DNA of 64,000 bases, taken from positions 558,001 through 622,000 of the forward strand of contig NZ_JAQTHV010000001.1 of the NCBI RefSeq assembly GCF_029433295.1. The letters run 5' to 3'. The notes under the pieces were generated by a model. That model worked only from the letters and a program-made list of their open reading frames with translations. It made no database searches and had not been told where the DNA came from. This document shows positions 56,010 to 64,000 of the stretch, one piece after another. Every line of letters begins with the position of its first letter. Positions within the stretch are counted from its first letter, which is position 1. The DNA is from Bifidobacterium sp. ESL0784 (GTDB lineage Bacteria > Actinomycetota > Actinomycetes > Actinomycetales > Bifidobacteriaceae). The position numbers were made by a program, and so were the translations under genes.

Positions 56010-56309
56010 GCCCCCATTGTAAGTGCACCATAATTGTGCCGTGCGCCGTTCACGCCCGCCGTGAAAACTGAAATTCGGTGAGATTTTGGACGTCACGCCA
56101 TCTGAGACATGCCGCAGCTTTTATGGCTCGCAGACTTGAGGTTCGATGAGATTTCGGATAACGGGAATCGGCGGTTTCTCTCCGTTGTGATGGTGTCGTC
56201 ACCTGCGTTACAGCGGGTTTCTTGCCTGTGTCGTCGCACCGAAGTTCGTTGTGTCACCTTGCAAAAACACCCTTCAATTACTGGTCATTGTGGTGTAGTT
56301 TAGGTGGTT
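56010..56309. other. Divergent promoter region of dinB and the EamA transporter
   Basis: It contains the dinB -10 box (minus strand, 56016-56021) and TAGTTT near 56296 for the transporter. No SOS (LexA) box was recognised. No gene seen. Confidence 0.5.
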
Positions 56310-57383
56310 ATGCCATCGTCTTCACCTTCGCCGCATACCTCTGCCAACAACCAGTCCCAGATCCAACCCGAACCCCGACGCAAGACCGGGCCCGATCCCC
56401 GGCCCCAAAAGCCGCGTTCCGCACGCATCGAACCACGCGGTTCCCGTCTGGATGCCATATTTAATCGTATTCCGGTGGTTCTTATCATCATGGGCGAAGG
56501 CTTGATGATTTACCTGGCCACGTCGGTCGCCAAGCTCGCGTTCACCCAGCTCGACCCGTTGCTTGCGGCCTGGTATCGCATCGGTTTCGGCGCTGTGCTC
56601 ATGATGATCTGGCGTCGCCCGTTCTCTGGTGCGAAACGGGCAGGTCTGCCGAGCATCTCACGCGATTGGTGGATTGTCGCGCTCGCGGGCATTTCCGTGA
56701 TGTTGATGAACACGCTGTTTTACGTGGGCATGAGCAACATGGACATCGGCATCGCGGTTTCGATAGAATTCATCGGTCCGCTCGGCGTCGCCGTCCTGAC
56801 CGGGCACAGCTGGCGCGAACGCCTCGGCATCGTCCTTGCAGCGGGCGGCGTGGTGCTGTTGGCCGGCGTTTCGTTCGCAAATCCTGCCAAATACCCGCAT
56901 TTTATGATCGGTCTCATCGCCATCCTCGTCGACGGCGTGATGTGGGGCTGCTACATCGTTTTCGGTCGCATGGTCGCCAAGCGCTCCAGTCCTCTTGATT
57001 CGCTGGCTCTGAGCATGTTCATCGGTTGGGTGGTGCAGTCCGTTTTCCTTGGCGTTCCGGCCATCAAGGGGGTCATCAGCCCCAAGCCGAGTGCGACGTG
57101 GGCACGCGGGGAATTTGGTTCGCTGAAGTTGCTCGGCGTGATGCTCGTCGTTTCGGTTTTCGCCTCGTTCCTGCCCTATATAATCGATCAGGTCATCATG
57201 CGCCGCATCTCTTCCGCGCGGTATTCGGTCATCCAGGCCATCAACCCTGTGATGGCTTTGCTGGTCGGCTTGATTATCGGCGAGATTCCGACGGCGGGTG
57301 ATTTGGCCGGTGTCGCGTTGGTTATCATTGCAGTGGTGGTTACGTTCTCCGGTCATCGTCAGCCTGATCCGGAAACGATGTAA
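56310..57383 (+). CDS. EamA/DMT family transporter (RhtA-like)
   Basis: A 357-residue inner-membrane protein. After a Pro/Ser-rich cytoplasmic lead (about 50 residues) come ten hydrophobic segments in two five-helix repeats, each with the EamA-type pattern (for example IGIAVSIEFIGPLGVAVLTG and YSVIQAINPVMALLVGLIIGE). RhtA-type members export threonine or homoserine; the substrate here is unknown. ATG 56310 was preferred over GTG 56304; neither has a good ribosome site. Confidence 0.87.
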   Translation: MPSSSPSPHTSANNQSQIQPEPRRKTGPDPRPQKPRSARIEPRGSRLDAIFNRIPVVLIIMGEGLMIYLATSVAKLAFTQLDPLLAAWYRIGFGAVLMMIWRRPFSGAKRAGLPSISRDWWIVALAGISVMLMNTLFYVGMSNMDIGIAVSIEFIGPLGVAVLTGHSWRERLGIVLAAGGVVLLAGVSFANPAKYPHFMIGLIAILVDGVMWGCYIVFGRMVAKRSSPLDSLALSMFIGWVVQSVFLGVPAIKGVISPKPSATWARGEFGSLKLLGVMLVVSVFASFLPYIIDQVIMRRISSARYSVIQAINPVMALLVGLIIGEIPTAGDLAGVALVIIAVVVTFSGHRQPDPETM

Positions 57384-57605
57384 GAGCGGAATATCGTCTA
57401 TCTTTTCTGGCCGTCCCCATCGCCGTTACCGTCCTGAAACCATGGAAAGCGAGGATGCCGTATGTGTCGTTGGTCGTGTGCTTGCCGCTGCCGGATCTGG
57501 GAACGTATGGGGAAAAATGAAGACACAGGCAAAATCGGAGTGGCGCGCGTCGCCGGATGCTGTTATAGTATTCAAATGTTGCGCTCGCGTACGCGTTCGC
57601 AGCTC

Positions 57606-57692
57606 GGAGCTGTGCCTGAGTGGCCGATAGGGGCACCCTGCTAAGGTGTTAACTGCGCAAGCGGTTCGAGAGTTCGAATCTCTCCGGCTCCG
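57606..57692 (+). tRNA. tRNA-Ser (GCT)
   Basis: Class II tRNA with a long variable arm. Acceptor GGAGCTG pairs with CGGCTCC. Anticodon GCT lies in the loop CTGCTAA, and the T-loop reads GTTCGAATC. Confidence 0.95.
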
Positions 57693-57716
57693 CTTTAGAG
57701 GTATAAATGAAGATCA

Positions 57717-57747
57717 GTCGGGAGTAAGTTTAGGTTTACTCCCGATT
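57717..57747 (+). terminator. Terminator after tRNA-Ser
   Basis: TCGGGAGTAA pairs with TTTACTCCCGA around GTTTAGG. The T tract is short. Confidence 0.7.
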
Positions 57748-57969
57748 TGCGTTTCGGGGTGTATGGCATCGTTGTCGACTTCACTGTGAATCATGCAAAA
57801 TCACCCCAAATAATCACAACGTGAACCCGGAATGAACTCACGAATGGCTCTCTATATGCATTACAAAGACGTGGTAAATGTATATGCGTGCATCGAATCA
57901 ACGTAATCAGTTTGGAAGACTGATTACGAAAATATTCCATCGGCGACGGTTAACGCGGCGAAACAACGA

Positions 57970-58009
57970 AAGCGTCTCGCTCCGGTTTTGATACCGGTGC
58001 GGGGCGCTT
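57970..58009. terminator. Strong hairpin downstream of the acetyltransferase gene
   Basis: AAGCGTCTCGCTCCGG pairs with CCGGTGCGGGGCGCTT with a few G-T/mismatch positions around TTTTGATA. It probably ends the minus-strand acetyltransferase transcript. Confidence 0.65.
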
Positions 58010-58089
58010 AGATTGTTTGGTTGGGGTATTTGTTGAGTTGTGCGAAGCTAGTACCGTTGTCGAATTCGCTGATTTTTGTGCTCGGATTT

Positions 58090-58752
58090 TCAACGAGCCG
58101 GCTTCGGGTTGCCGGTTTTATCTCTGCAGGTTTCCCATTCTTCTTTCGTGATCACCCGCAGAATAGCATCGTGCCTTTGATCGATCAGAGGGAAGTAGTC
58201 GCCGTCCTTGCGGCACACCGCCTGCATCCCGCAATGCTCCATCACCTTGCCGGAAGCGGGGTTCTCGACGTAGTGACCGCCCCACACGGCGTTGCATCCT
58301 AAATCTACGAACGCGTGCCGGAGCATAGCCTGAAGCGCTTCAGTCATCATGCCTTGCCCCCAGAATGGCCGACCGATCCAGTAGCCGAGCACCCGGTCAC
58401 CGTCATAGTGGGCGAGTGCTCGTTCAAGCCGACCCGCATCGACGCCTTCAAACAGACTATGCGCGTCAACGGCTTCCCGCACGAATTCGCCGGCATGGTC
58501 GCCCGACTCGGCTTTCTTGAGTTCGATGGCCCCGATCGGACTGTCGGCGCCCCGCAAAGTAACGGCGTAGTTCTCATCGCCGGTGAAGACGTTATCGAGG
58601 GTATTCATGCTTTCTTCGATGCTGCGGTGCGGCATCCATCCGCAACGGATCCCGATTTCCGGGTCGGAGGCGTAACGAAACAACGATTCCGCCTCGGCGT
58701 GGTCGCAGTGTTTCCAAGGTCGTAAAATAAGCCGTTCGGTAGCGATTTGCAT
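58090..58752 (-). CDS. GNAT family N-acetyltransferase
   Basis: A 220-residue acetyltransferase with the RimJ/L-type start IATERLILRPWKHCDHAEA. The acetyl-CoA loop region is LGYWIGRPFWGQGMMTEAL (about 123-141, RPFWGQGM as Q/RxxGxG/A), and VENPASGKVMEHCGM is the typical motif that follows. ATG 58752 has TACCAT six bases upstream (58759-58764), so it is probably leaderless; the frame extends to 58941 without a site. Target unknown. Confidence 0.88.
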   Translation of the reverse strand: MQIATERLILRPWKHCDHAEAESLFRYASDPEIGIRCGWMPHRSIEESMNTLDNVFTGDENYAVTLRGADSPIGAIELKKAESGDHAGEFVREAVDAHSLFEGVDAGRLERALAHYDGDRVLGYWIGRPFWGQGMMTEALQAMLRHAFVDLGCNAVWGGHYVENPASGKVMEHCGMQAVCRKDGDYFPLIDQRHDAILRVITKEEWETCRDKTGNPKPAR

Positions 58753-59256
58753 AGCAATATGGTAGGCGGCAAACGTGACGTGCGTGAAAGACCAGTATGT
58801 CTCGGTAAAGCTCTTGCTTTTCAAATCGGCTTGTTTGCGGCGGACGGTGCGGCTACGTTCAAAGGCGTGGTAGACGGCAACAGGGATGATAGCGACTGGT
58901 AAAAGCTTGGTAATTGAATAGAGGAATTTCAGCGAAATCAAAGGCCACGGCAGGTCATTATTTCTTTGTTGAGGGTTGGTATGGGGAGCTGAGGAACGCC
59001 CTTGTCCTCTGCTCCTTACTCGGTAAGTCTAGCAGACAAAAGGGGATCAGCGGGTCAAATTCCATTTTTTGATATTTTAGAATAAGAATTTTCACAATTG
59101 ATTTTGTGATGTCGTATGAAATGAGGCGTACTCGAGGGAAATCGGCGGTTTGACGATGACAGTGGCGTCATGTTCGTAGGATTTTGACGTGGTGCCCACG
59201 ACCAAAAGTACAGTGGAAGTATCCAAAAGTTTTTGACATAGCTGGAAGGTGCATCG
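58753..59256. other. Divergent promoter region of the acetyltransferase and YigZ genes
   Basis: About 500 bp. It contains the leaderless acetyltransferase promoter on the left and TTTTTGACA with GGAAGGTG before the yigZ-like start on the right. A minus-strand frame (58753-58941) continuous with the acetyltransferase is not supported. Confidence 0.5.
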
Positions 59257-59901
59257 GTGGGCAGGGAACGCAACGACATCATTGACGGGTTTTCCACGAT
59301 TGCCGACTCCGCTAGCGCGCCTGCGGAGGATTCGTTGATCGAAAAGAAGTCCGAATTCATCGGCGACGCCTGCCATATCGACACCTTGGACGAGGCGCTC
59401 GCCTTCGTGCAATCCGTGCGCGAAAGGCATCCGAAAGCCCGTCACGTCGCGTTTGCGGCCATTTTTGGCGCGGCGCAGGGTTCGGCCAAGGAACGGATGA
59501 GTGACGACGGGGAGCCGAGCGGCACCGCGGGCAAGCCGATTCTCGATGTAATACGAATAGGTAGGCTCACCGATTGCGTCATCACCGTCACTCGCTATTT
59601 TGGCGGCATCCTCCTGGGCTCCGGCGGGCTGATCCGCGCCTATTCCACGGCGGCATCGATGGCAGTGAAGGCGGCGGACATCGAGCGGATCGTGCCAATG
59701 CAGCATTACCGTGTCGTGCTCGAATACCCGTGGTTCGACCGTTTCGAGCAGCTGCTTGTGCAGGCTGGCGGCAAGGAAGAAAGTAAGGAATTCACCGACC
59801 GCGTCACCGTCCGTTTTGCCGTCCCCTCCGCAAATGCCGAGGATTTCGAGACGCGCGTTCGTGAGGCCTTCAATGCCCAAGCAACGCTTTCCGCCGTTTG
59901 A
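59257..59901 (+). CDS. YigZ/IMPACT family protein
   Basis: A 214-residue protein with the IMPACT (UPF0029) fold: EKKSEFIGDACHIDTLDEA (about 29-47), DDGEPSGTAGKPILDVI (about 83-99), VTRYFGGILLGSGGLIRAYS (about 110-129) and a C-terminal ferredoxin-like YigZ domain. The human homologue restrains GCN2; the bacterial role is uncertain (translation-related). GTG start with GGAAGGTG five bases upstream. Confidence 0.9.
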   Translation: MGRERNDIIDGFSTIADSASAPAEDSLIEKKSEFIGDACHIDTLDEALAFVQSVRERHPKARHVAFAAIFGAAQGSAKERMSDDGEPSGTAGKPILDVIRIGRLTDCVITVTRYFGGILLGSGGLIRAYSTAASMAVKAADIERIVPMQHYRVVLEYPWFDRFEQLLVQAGGKEESKEFTDRVTVRFAVPSANAEDFETRVREAFNAQATLSAV

Positions 59902-60263
59902 TGGCTCTGGAATGTCAGCTTTCCATCAGTTTAAAACCACTGGGCGAATTGATACGTATAAAATCAATTTGATGCTTGCAGATTCTGGGTATCGTGCAGG
60001 TGCACAGCAGAAACGCGGATTTTCCGAATTTTTGCTCCACCGTGCTATGAATACGGAAAAACGAAAAATTAATAGCGGAATTGTGCGGATTCAAAATTAA
60101 GGTGTCCAGGTTTGTCAGCAGGGAAACGAAAAACCTTACGTGTATCTATTCGCTGCTGCGTCTTTACAGCATCGACACCGGGAAATTGCGATTTTGCCGC
60201 TCAGCGCTACGTGGCCGGGCATTGCCTCGTCCATGATTCTTCGGCTCGCGTTAAGCTGGAACC
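59902..60263. other. Gap between yigZ-like and LRV genes
   Basis: About 360 bp, AT-rich in the middle, without a supportable gene. TAAGCT (60252-60257) before the next start is the only promoter signal noted. Confidence 0.45.
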
Positions 60264-61184
60264 ATGAGCGAAACGGAACAGGATAAAACGAACCAGAATC
60301 AAGAAGCCATGCCCGTCGACGCGGCGGCGGGGGATGCTGCCAAGGCCGAAGTTTCCGATACCGCCCTTTCCGAGGGTAGGGCAAACGGCGATGGCTCATC
60401 TGTTCCCGGCGCTGCTGCGACTTCGGATGATTCCGGCAAAGCCGACCTTGGTTCCGGCAACGGCCTTGCCAATGATTCTGGTAGTGGTGCAGATCGTGGT
60501 CCTGCCAATGATGCTGGCGATAATACAGGCAATGATTCCGCCAGCGATTCCAAGGGGTCGACTGATTCCGGCAACGATGGTGAGACCGGTGATACCGACT
60601 TCGAGCCGCTGACCAATACATACGAAGAGCTGAGGCATACGGAGGATTCCGAGGAACTGAGCGCCGCTGCCCGCAAGCCTCTGCCACCGAAATCGGATCA
60701 GGCCGCTTTCTCACGTGCCACGGCACTGCTCGAAGCGGTGGCCGGCAACCAGCACACCCCGCTTCAGGACCGAATTTTTCTGGCCGAAACCATGCCGTTC
60801 CCGAATATTCTGGTCAAGCTTTCCGAAGACGGCAACGACGATGTCCGCAAAGCCGTCGCTGCCAACACCGCCGACAAGAACTGGCTGGTCGGCAGGCTCA
60901 CCAAAGACAAGGTGGTTGAAGTTCGAGAAGCCGCCCTGCGCAACCCGCAAACCTCGTGGAAGATGCGTCTTGAGGGTGCGCAAAATCCGGACACCACCGC
61001 CGATACGCTCGATTTCCTGAGCAGGTTGGGCGTCGAATCCGAGCCGGACGCCCCCTCGATTCTTTCGGCGATGGTCCGTCGTGCCGTCGCGCTCAACCCA
61101 AACTGCTCGCAGGCCACTCTCACAAGGCTTGCCGAAGACGCTTCGACCGACGTCCAGCATGCCGCCGCAAACCGTCTTCGCTGA
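60264..61184 (+). CDS. Variant leucine-rich repeat (LRV) protein
   Basis: A 306-residue protein. Residues 1-135 are disordered, with Gly/Asp/Ser/Asn-rich runs. From about 160 to the end, LRV-type helical repeats are visible (ILVKLSEDGNDDVRKAVAANT, LVGRLTKDKVVEVREAALRNP, TLTRLAEDASTDVQHAAANRL). They form a solenoid, possibly for binding protein or RNA. ATG stands six bases after TAAGCT and there is no ribosome site, so it is probably leaderless. Similar repeat-like helices end the FHA protein at about 35 kb. Confidence 0.82.
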   Translation: MSETEQDKTNQNQEAMPVDAAAGDAAKAEVSDTALSEGRANGDGSSVPGAAATSDDSGKADLGSGNGLANDSGSGADRGPANDAGDNTGNDSASDSKGSTDSGNDGETGDTDFEPLTNTYEELRHTEDSEELSAAARKPLPPKSDQAAFSRATALLEAVAGNQHTPLQDRIFLAETMPFPNILVKLSEDGNDDVRKAVAANTADKNWLVGRLTKDKVVEVREAALRNPQTSWKMRLEGAQNPDTTADTLDFLSRLGVESEPDAPSILSAMVRRAVALNPNCSQATLTRLAEDASTDVQHAAANRLR

Positions 61185-61196
61185 TACTTGCGCCGG

Positions 61197-61272
61197 TAAC
61201 AAGACAGTCCTGTTAGTTTTCGCATGTTTTGAGCCGATAAAGTGTTCGTTTTCTAGCAGGATTGTCTTGTTA
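61197..61272. repeat. Long inverted repeat, CCTGCTAG family, copy 2
   Basis: TAACAAGACAGTCCTGTTAG (61197-61216) pairs with CTAGCAGGATTGTCTTGTTA (61253-61272) with two mismatches. The inner part shares CATGTTTTG and GTTTTCTAGCAGG with 9606-9691. It begins 13 bases after the LRV stop. Confidence 0.8.
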
Positions 61273-61371
61273 CTCGCTTAATCAGAGGTGGAGGAGTCCG
61301 GTTCAGTCCCCGTTTCGCAGCGTGCGCGCTTACCGTGGAGATTGCCGCACAGCCACCGTCGTTTCGCCACG

Positions 61372-61400
61372 TTGCGATTAGTCAGGGGCTTAGGTACAAT
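61372..61400 (+). promoter_or_regulatory. rplM-rpsI promoter
   Basis: TTGCGA (61372-61377), 17 bp, TACAAT (61395-61400). Transcription from about 61407 leaves a leader of about 150 nt. Confidence 0.7.
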
Positions 61401-61556
61401 GGTGAGTTGTTGTGTTTCCCTAGAGGGGTCCTTCAAAGCGCTTTCCCACTCGCACTAGGACTTTCAGGGAGCCCACGGATAAAGCGGTCGGAGAGGCATC
61501 ATCGTAAGGTTTTGCCGATTTGGCCGGGAACACAATATAAAGAAAAAGGTACACTC

Positions 61557-62006
61557 GTGAAAACTTTCACACCGAAGCCAGCTGATCTGACTCACGACTG
61601 GTACATCATTGACGCCACCGACGTGGTGCTGGGCAAGCTTGCAACCAGGGCAGCGCTTTTGCTGCGCGGCAAGAACAAGCCGACCTTCGCTCCCAACGCC
61701 GATCTGGGCGATCACGTGATCATCATCAACGCCGAAAAGATTGCGTTGACTGGCAAGAAGATGGACAAGGTGCTCTATGCACACTCCGGTCGTCCCGGCG
61801 GCCTTCGCGCCGACAGCTACGCCGATCTGCTCAAGCACAACCCTGAGCGCATCATTCGCGAAGCGGTCAAGGGCATGATGCCGAAGAACCGTCTGTCCAA
61901 GGTCGAGCTCGATCGTCTCCACGTCTTCGCTGGTCCCGATCACCCGCACACCCCGCAGAAGCCCCAGCCGATTGAGATCGCTGCGGTTTCGCAGCAGGCC
62001 AAGTGA
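61557..62006 (+). CDS. rplM: 50S ribosomal protein L13
   Basis: A 149-residue protein with [30 protein letters not shown] and [11 protein letters not shown]-like ([10 protein letters not shown]) motifs of L13. GTG start with AAAAAGGT upstream. The frame extends far upstream through the promoter, so the GTG is the supported start. Coupled with rpsI, 21 bp later, as in most bacteria. Confidence 0.96.
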   Translation: MKTFTPKPADLTHDWYIIDATDVVLGKLATRAALLLRGKNKPTFAPNADLGDHVIIINAEKIALTGKKMDKVLYAHSGRPGGLRADSYADLLKHNPERIIREAVKGMMPKNRLSKVELDRLHVFAGPDHPHTPQKPQPIEIAAVSQQAK

Positions 62007-62027
62007 ACCGAGAGGAGATAACGAATC

Positions 62028-62519
62028 ATGGCTGAAAATACCAATAACTCCGCGGTTCAAGAGACCGAAGAGGAACTTACATCATTCACCACTGAAACCA
62101 ACGCCGGTGCTGGCACCGGTGCTTCCACGATCGCCCCGGGCTATGGCACGGGTCGCCGCAAGGAAGCCATCGCCCGCGTGCGCTTGGTTCCCGGTTCCGG
62201 CAAGTGGACCATCAACGGCCGCACCCTAGAGGAGTTCTTCCCCTCCCGTCTGCAGCAGCGTGAGGTCAACTCTCCGATCGTTCTGTTGAAGCTTGAGAAC
62301 AAATTCGATATCGTCGTCCTCGTTGAGGGTGGCGGCACCACCGGTCAGGCCGGCGCCATCCGCCTCGGCGTGGCCCGTGCGCTGAATGCCATCGATCGTG
62401 ACGCCAACCGCGCCGCGCTCAAGAAGGCCGGCTTCCTCACCCGTGACGCCCGCGTCGTGGAGCGCAAGAAGGCAGGTCTGCACAAGGCACGTCGTGCACC
62501 TCAGTTCTCGAAGCGTTGA
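62028..62519 (+). CDS. rpsI: 30S ribosomal protein S9
   Basis: A 163-residue protein. The S9 core begins near residue 37 ([17 protein letters not shown]) and ends with the conserved RAPQFSKR tail that reaches the P site. The 36-residue acidic Thr/Glu/Ala-rich N-terminal extension is typical of actinobacterial S9. GAGAGGAG precedes ATG. Confidence 0.97.
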   Translation: MAENTNNSAVQETEEELTSFTTETNAGAGTGASTIAPGYGTGRRKEAIARVRLVPGSGKWTINGRTLEEFFPSRLQQREVNSPIVLLKLENKFDIVVLVEGGGTTGQAGAIRLGVARALNAIDRDANRAALKKAGFLTRDARVVERKKAGLHKARRAPQFSKR

Positions 62520-62542
62520 TTTTCGCTTTCAAAGCTGTTACG

Positions 62543-62578
62543 AATCCCTCCCAGCCATTCGGTTGCGGAGGGATTTTT
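62543..62578 (+). terminator. rplM-rpsI terminator
   Basis: AATCCCTCC pairs with GGAGGGATT, followed by TTTTC. Confidence 0.85.
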
Positions 62579-62928
62579 CATATCCATTTGGCCCCATACA
62601 CACCGATCTTGGGGCGATGCGATGAAAATCAGGGTTTCGGCCCGATTTTCTTGATTTCGTACGCATGTTCAATTGGACAAGCGATGAAAGTCAGGATTCG
62701 GCATCGATTTTCCTGATTATCCTCGCAGATTCTGCGAATGCGCCGGTGGAAAAGGTAAAAGAGAAAAGAATCCGAAACTTCTAGAAAGTCGATTTGCATA
62801 AGTTCTTTATAGGGGTTATAGTGAGCTTGTTGCAGGCCAAAGCCGATGTCGACTTTCGTTGAGAATCAGCGCAGAACTCAGGGGCAAGCGGCCGCAAATC
62901 CAGTTATAGAACTTGGAAAGGAACAGCG
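62579..62928. other. Gap before the alcohol dehydrogenase gene
   Basis: About 350 bp with the tandem palindromes at left. An AT-rich likely promoter area lies near 62790-62835, and a GGAAAGGAAC ribosome site at right. No gene. Confidence 0.5.
62619..62720. repeat. Two tandem copies of a 36-40-bp palindromic unit
   Basis: GCGATGAAAATCAGGG-TTCGG-CCGATTTTCTTGATT (62619-62656) and GCGATGAAAGTCAGGA-TTCGG-TCGATTTTCCTGATT (62681-62719). Each is itself an imperfect hairpin (GAAAATCAGG/CCTGATT types). Like the other palindromes they follow a gene end. Confidence 0.7.
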
Positions 62929-63933
62929 ATGAAGGCTCTTGTATTAACCGGTGTCAAACAATTCGAGATCGAAGACCGGCCGACTCCCGCTCTTAAGGCA
63001 GGCGAGGTGCTGATCAATGCAGCGTACGCGGGCGTATGCGGCACCGACCACGATCTTTACGCCGGCCGTCCGGGCTCCGCTTCCGCCGTGCCGCCGATCG
63101 TGCTGGGACACGAGAATTCCGGCGTGGTCGAGGCCATCGGCGAAGGCGTCACCAACGTCAAGCCCGGTGACCGCGTGGCCGTCGATCCGAATATTTATTG
63201 CGGCCAGTGCGAATACTGCCTGACCCAGCGCCCGGAACTCTGCGATTCCCTGAGTGCCGTCGGTGTGACGCGTGACGGTGGCCTGGAGGAGCAGTTCACC
63301 GCTCCCGCAACCGTGGTCTACAAGCTGCCCGACAGCGTCAGTCTCAAGGATGCCGCCACCATCGAGCCGATTTCCTGCGCGGTGCACGGCGTGGATCTGC
63401 TCGACATCCATCCCTATCAGAAGGCGTTGGTGATCGGTGACGGTTTCATGGGCCAGCTTTTCGTGCAGATATTGCAGGCCTACGGCGTTCATCAGGTCGA
63501 TTTCGCCGGTCTGTTCGACGAAAAGCTCGAGCTCAACCAGCGTCTGTTTAATGTCAAGAACATCTACAACACCACAAAGGTCGCGATTCCCGAAAACGAA
63601 TATGACATCGTCATCGAGGCCGTCGGCCTTCCTCAGACGCAGCATAGCGCGGTTCTGGCCACCAAGAAGGGTGCCCAGGTTCTGATGTTCGGCGTGGGCC
63701 CGCAGGAAGCGAGCTTCGAGATGAATACGTATGACATCTATAAGAAGCAGCTGCGGATCCAAGGTTCCTTCATCAACCCGCTGACCTTTAAGGATGCCAT
63801 CAGCCTGTTGGAAAGCGGTAAGGTGGACGTTGATCCGCTGATCAGCCACGAGTTCAAGCTTGAGGATGTGCAGGACTTCCTTGACGGCAAGATTGAAGGC
63901 GTTTCCAAGGCCGTCGTCAAGGTCGGCAAGTAG
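62929..63933 (+). CDS. Zinc-dependent medium-chain alcohol dehydrogenase
   Basis: A 334-residue NAD(P)-dependent dehydrogenase. Catalytic zinc ligands are visible: Cys in AGVCGTDHD (about 37) and His-Glu in VLGHENSG (about 61-62). The structural zinc lobe has four Cys (NIYCGQCEYCLTQRPELC, about 90-107). The dinucleotide motif reads VIGDGFMGQ, a shortened GxGxxG form. It resembles the polyol/threonine dehydrogenase group; the substrate is unknown. AAAGGAAC precedes ATG. A promoter or control site for carbon regulation was not identified. Confidence 0.92.
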   Translation: MKALVLTGVKQFEIEDRPTPALKAGEVLINAAYAGVCGTDHDLYAGRPGSASAVPPIVLGHENSGVVEAIGEGVTNVKPGDRVAVDPNIYCGQCEYCLTQRPELCDSLSAVGVTRDGGLEEQFTAPATVVYKLPDSVSLKDAATIEPISCAVHGVDLLDIHPYQKALVIGDGFMGQLFVQILQAYGVHQVDFAGLFDEKLELNQRLFNVKNIYNTTKVAIPENEYDIVIEAVGLPQTQHSAVLATKKGAQVLMFGVGPQEASFEMNTYDIYKKQLRIQGSFINPLTFKDAISLLESGKVDVDPLISHEFKLEDVQDFLDGKIEGVSKAVVKVGK

Positions 63934-64000
63934 ATTTCGTCATAATAGCGCTCGGCAAACTTACCATCCGGTATGTTTCCGATCCGTCAAACCGACAGCT

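Larger units (their letters stand above)
57693..58089. other. Gap after tRNA-Ser
   Basis: A terminator (TCGGGAGTAA/TTTACTCCCGA, 57717-57745) follows the tRNA. A second, strong hairpin lies at 57970-58009. The AT-rich middle (57780-57950) shows no gene. Confidence 0.55.
61185..61556. other. Gap and rplM leader
   Basis: It contains the second CCTGCTAG-family inverted repeat, the rplM promoter and a leader of about 150 nt with several possible stems (CCCTAGAGGGG, CTTTCAGGGAG). No gene seen. Confidence 0.55.

Noticed and set aside
56010-56309. LexA (SOS) box controlling dinB
   Set aside because: No GAAC-N4-GTTC-type or CGAAC-type palindrome was found in the divergent region.

Overview
The window looks like a chromosomal segment of a high-GC actinobacterium, almost certainly Bifidobacterium. 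The evidence is a PFNA-type cluster start (Ser/Thr kinase, giant fibronectin type III membrane protein and the next gene), HrcA/CIRCE-controlled groES, actinobacterial fdxA-dapC and FmdB/MTHFS/RimJ/GlpR-like synteny, strong GGAGG-type ribosome sites mixed with leaderless starts, and no respiratory genes. No rRNA operon, complete insertion sequence, prophage or CRISPR array was seen.

Layout. 1-8.3 kb (minus strand): N-terminal part of a probable MoxR-type ATPase gene, a 2014-residue Fn3/Ig-like membrane protein and its kinase. 8.7-9.6 kb: aldo/keto reductase. 9.6-12.7 kb: an AT-rich accessory island with an AAA ATPase overlapping a small protein that carries a PD-(D/E)XK-like motif. The island is bounded by a damaged second copy of the 5' end of the next core gene (U32 family). 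12.7-20 kb: U32 protein, PgeF, pyroglutamyl-peptidase-like protein, DivIVA-like coiled-coil protein, PepC. 20.0-20.5 kb: a dense array of eight hairpins. 21-24.7 kb: two tandem DAHP synthases and MTA/SAH nucleosidase. 25-29.5 kb: phosphate transporter PstSCAB. 29.9-31.3 kb: purine permease. 31.7-33 kb: rplJ-rplL with an L10-type leader. 33.2-38.9 kb: FHA protein, a helicase-like protein that has lost its catalytic motifs, and a 68-residue protein. 39-43.6 kb: SAF protein, FmdB, MTHFS, RimJ-like acetyltransferase, GlpR-like membrane protein. 43.7-50 kb: CIRCE-groES, histidinol-phosphate-type aminotransferase, three tRNAs with rpmG, murB, an APC permease, fdxA. 50-61 kb: dapC, an AbiEi-like protein with a nuclease-like C-terminus, CPBP protease, dinB, EamA transporter, tRNA-Ser, acetyltransferase, YigZ, LRV protein. 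61.3-64 kb: rplM-rpsI and a zinc alcohol dehydrogenase.

Most genes are housekeeping: amino-acid and cell-wall precursor synthesis (aro, hisC-like, dapC, murB, pgeF), translation, phosphate and purine uptake, and cell-shape or signalling proteins. The best candidates for undescribed biology are the AAA plus nuclease-like pair and its insertion scar, the FHA/dead-helicase/68-residue cassette, the hairpin array after pepC, and a dispersed palindrome family built on AAAAGCAC/GTGCTTTT that sits at gene ends. At least ten genes have a -10-like hexamer exactly 6 or 7 nt before the start codon, which points to widespread leaderless transcription. All calls rest on reading the sequence; no database search was run.
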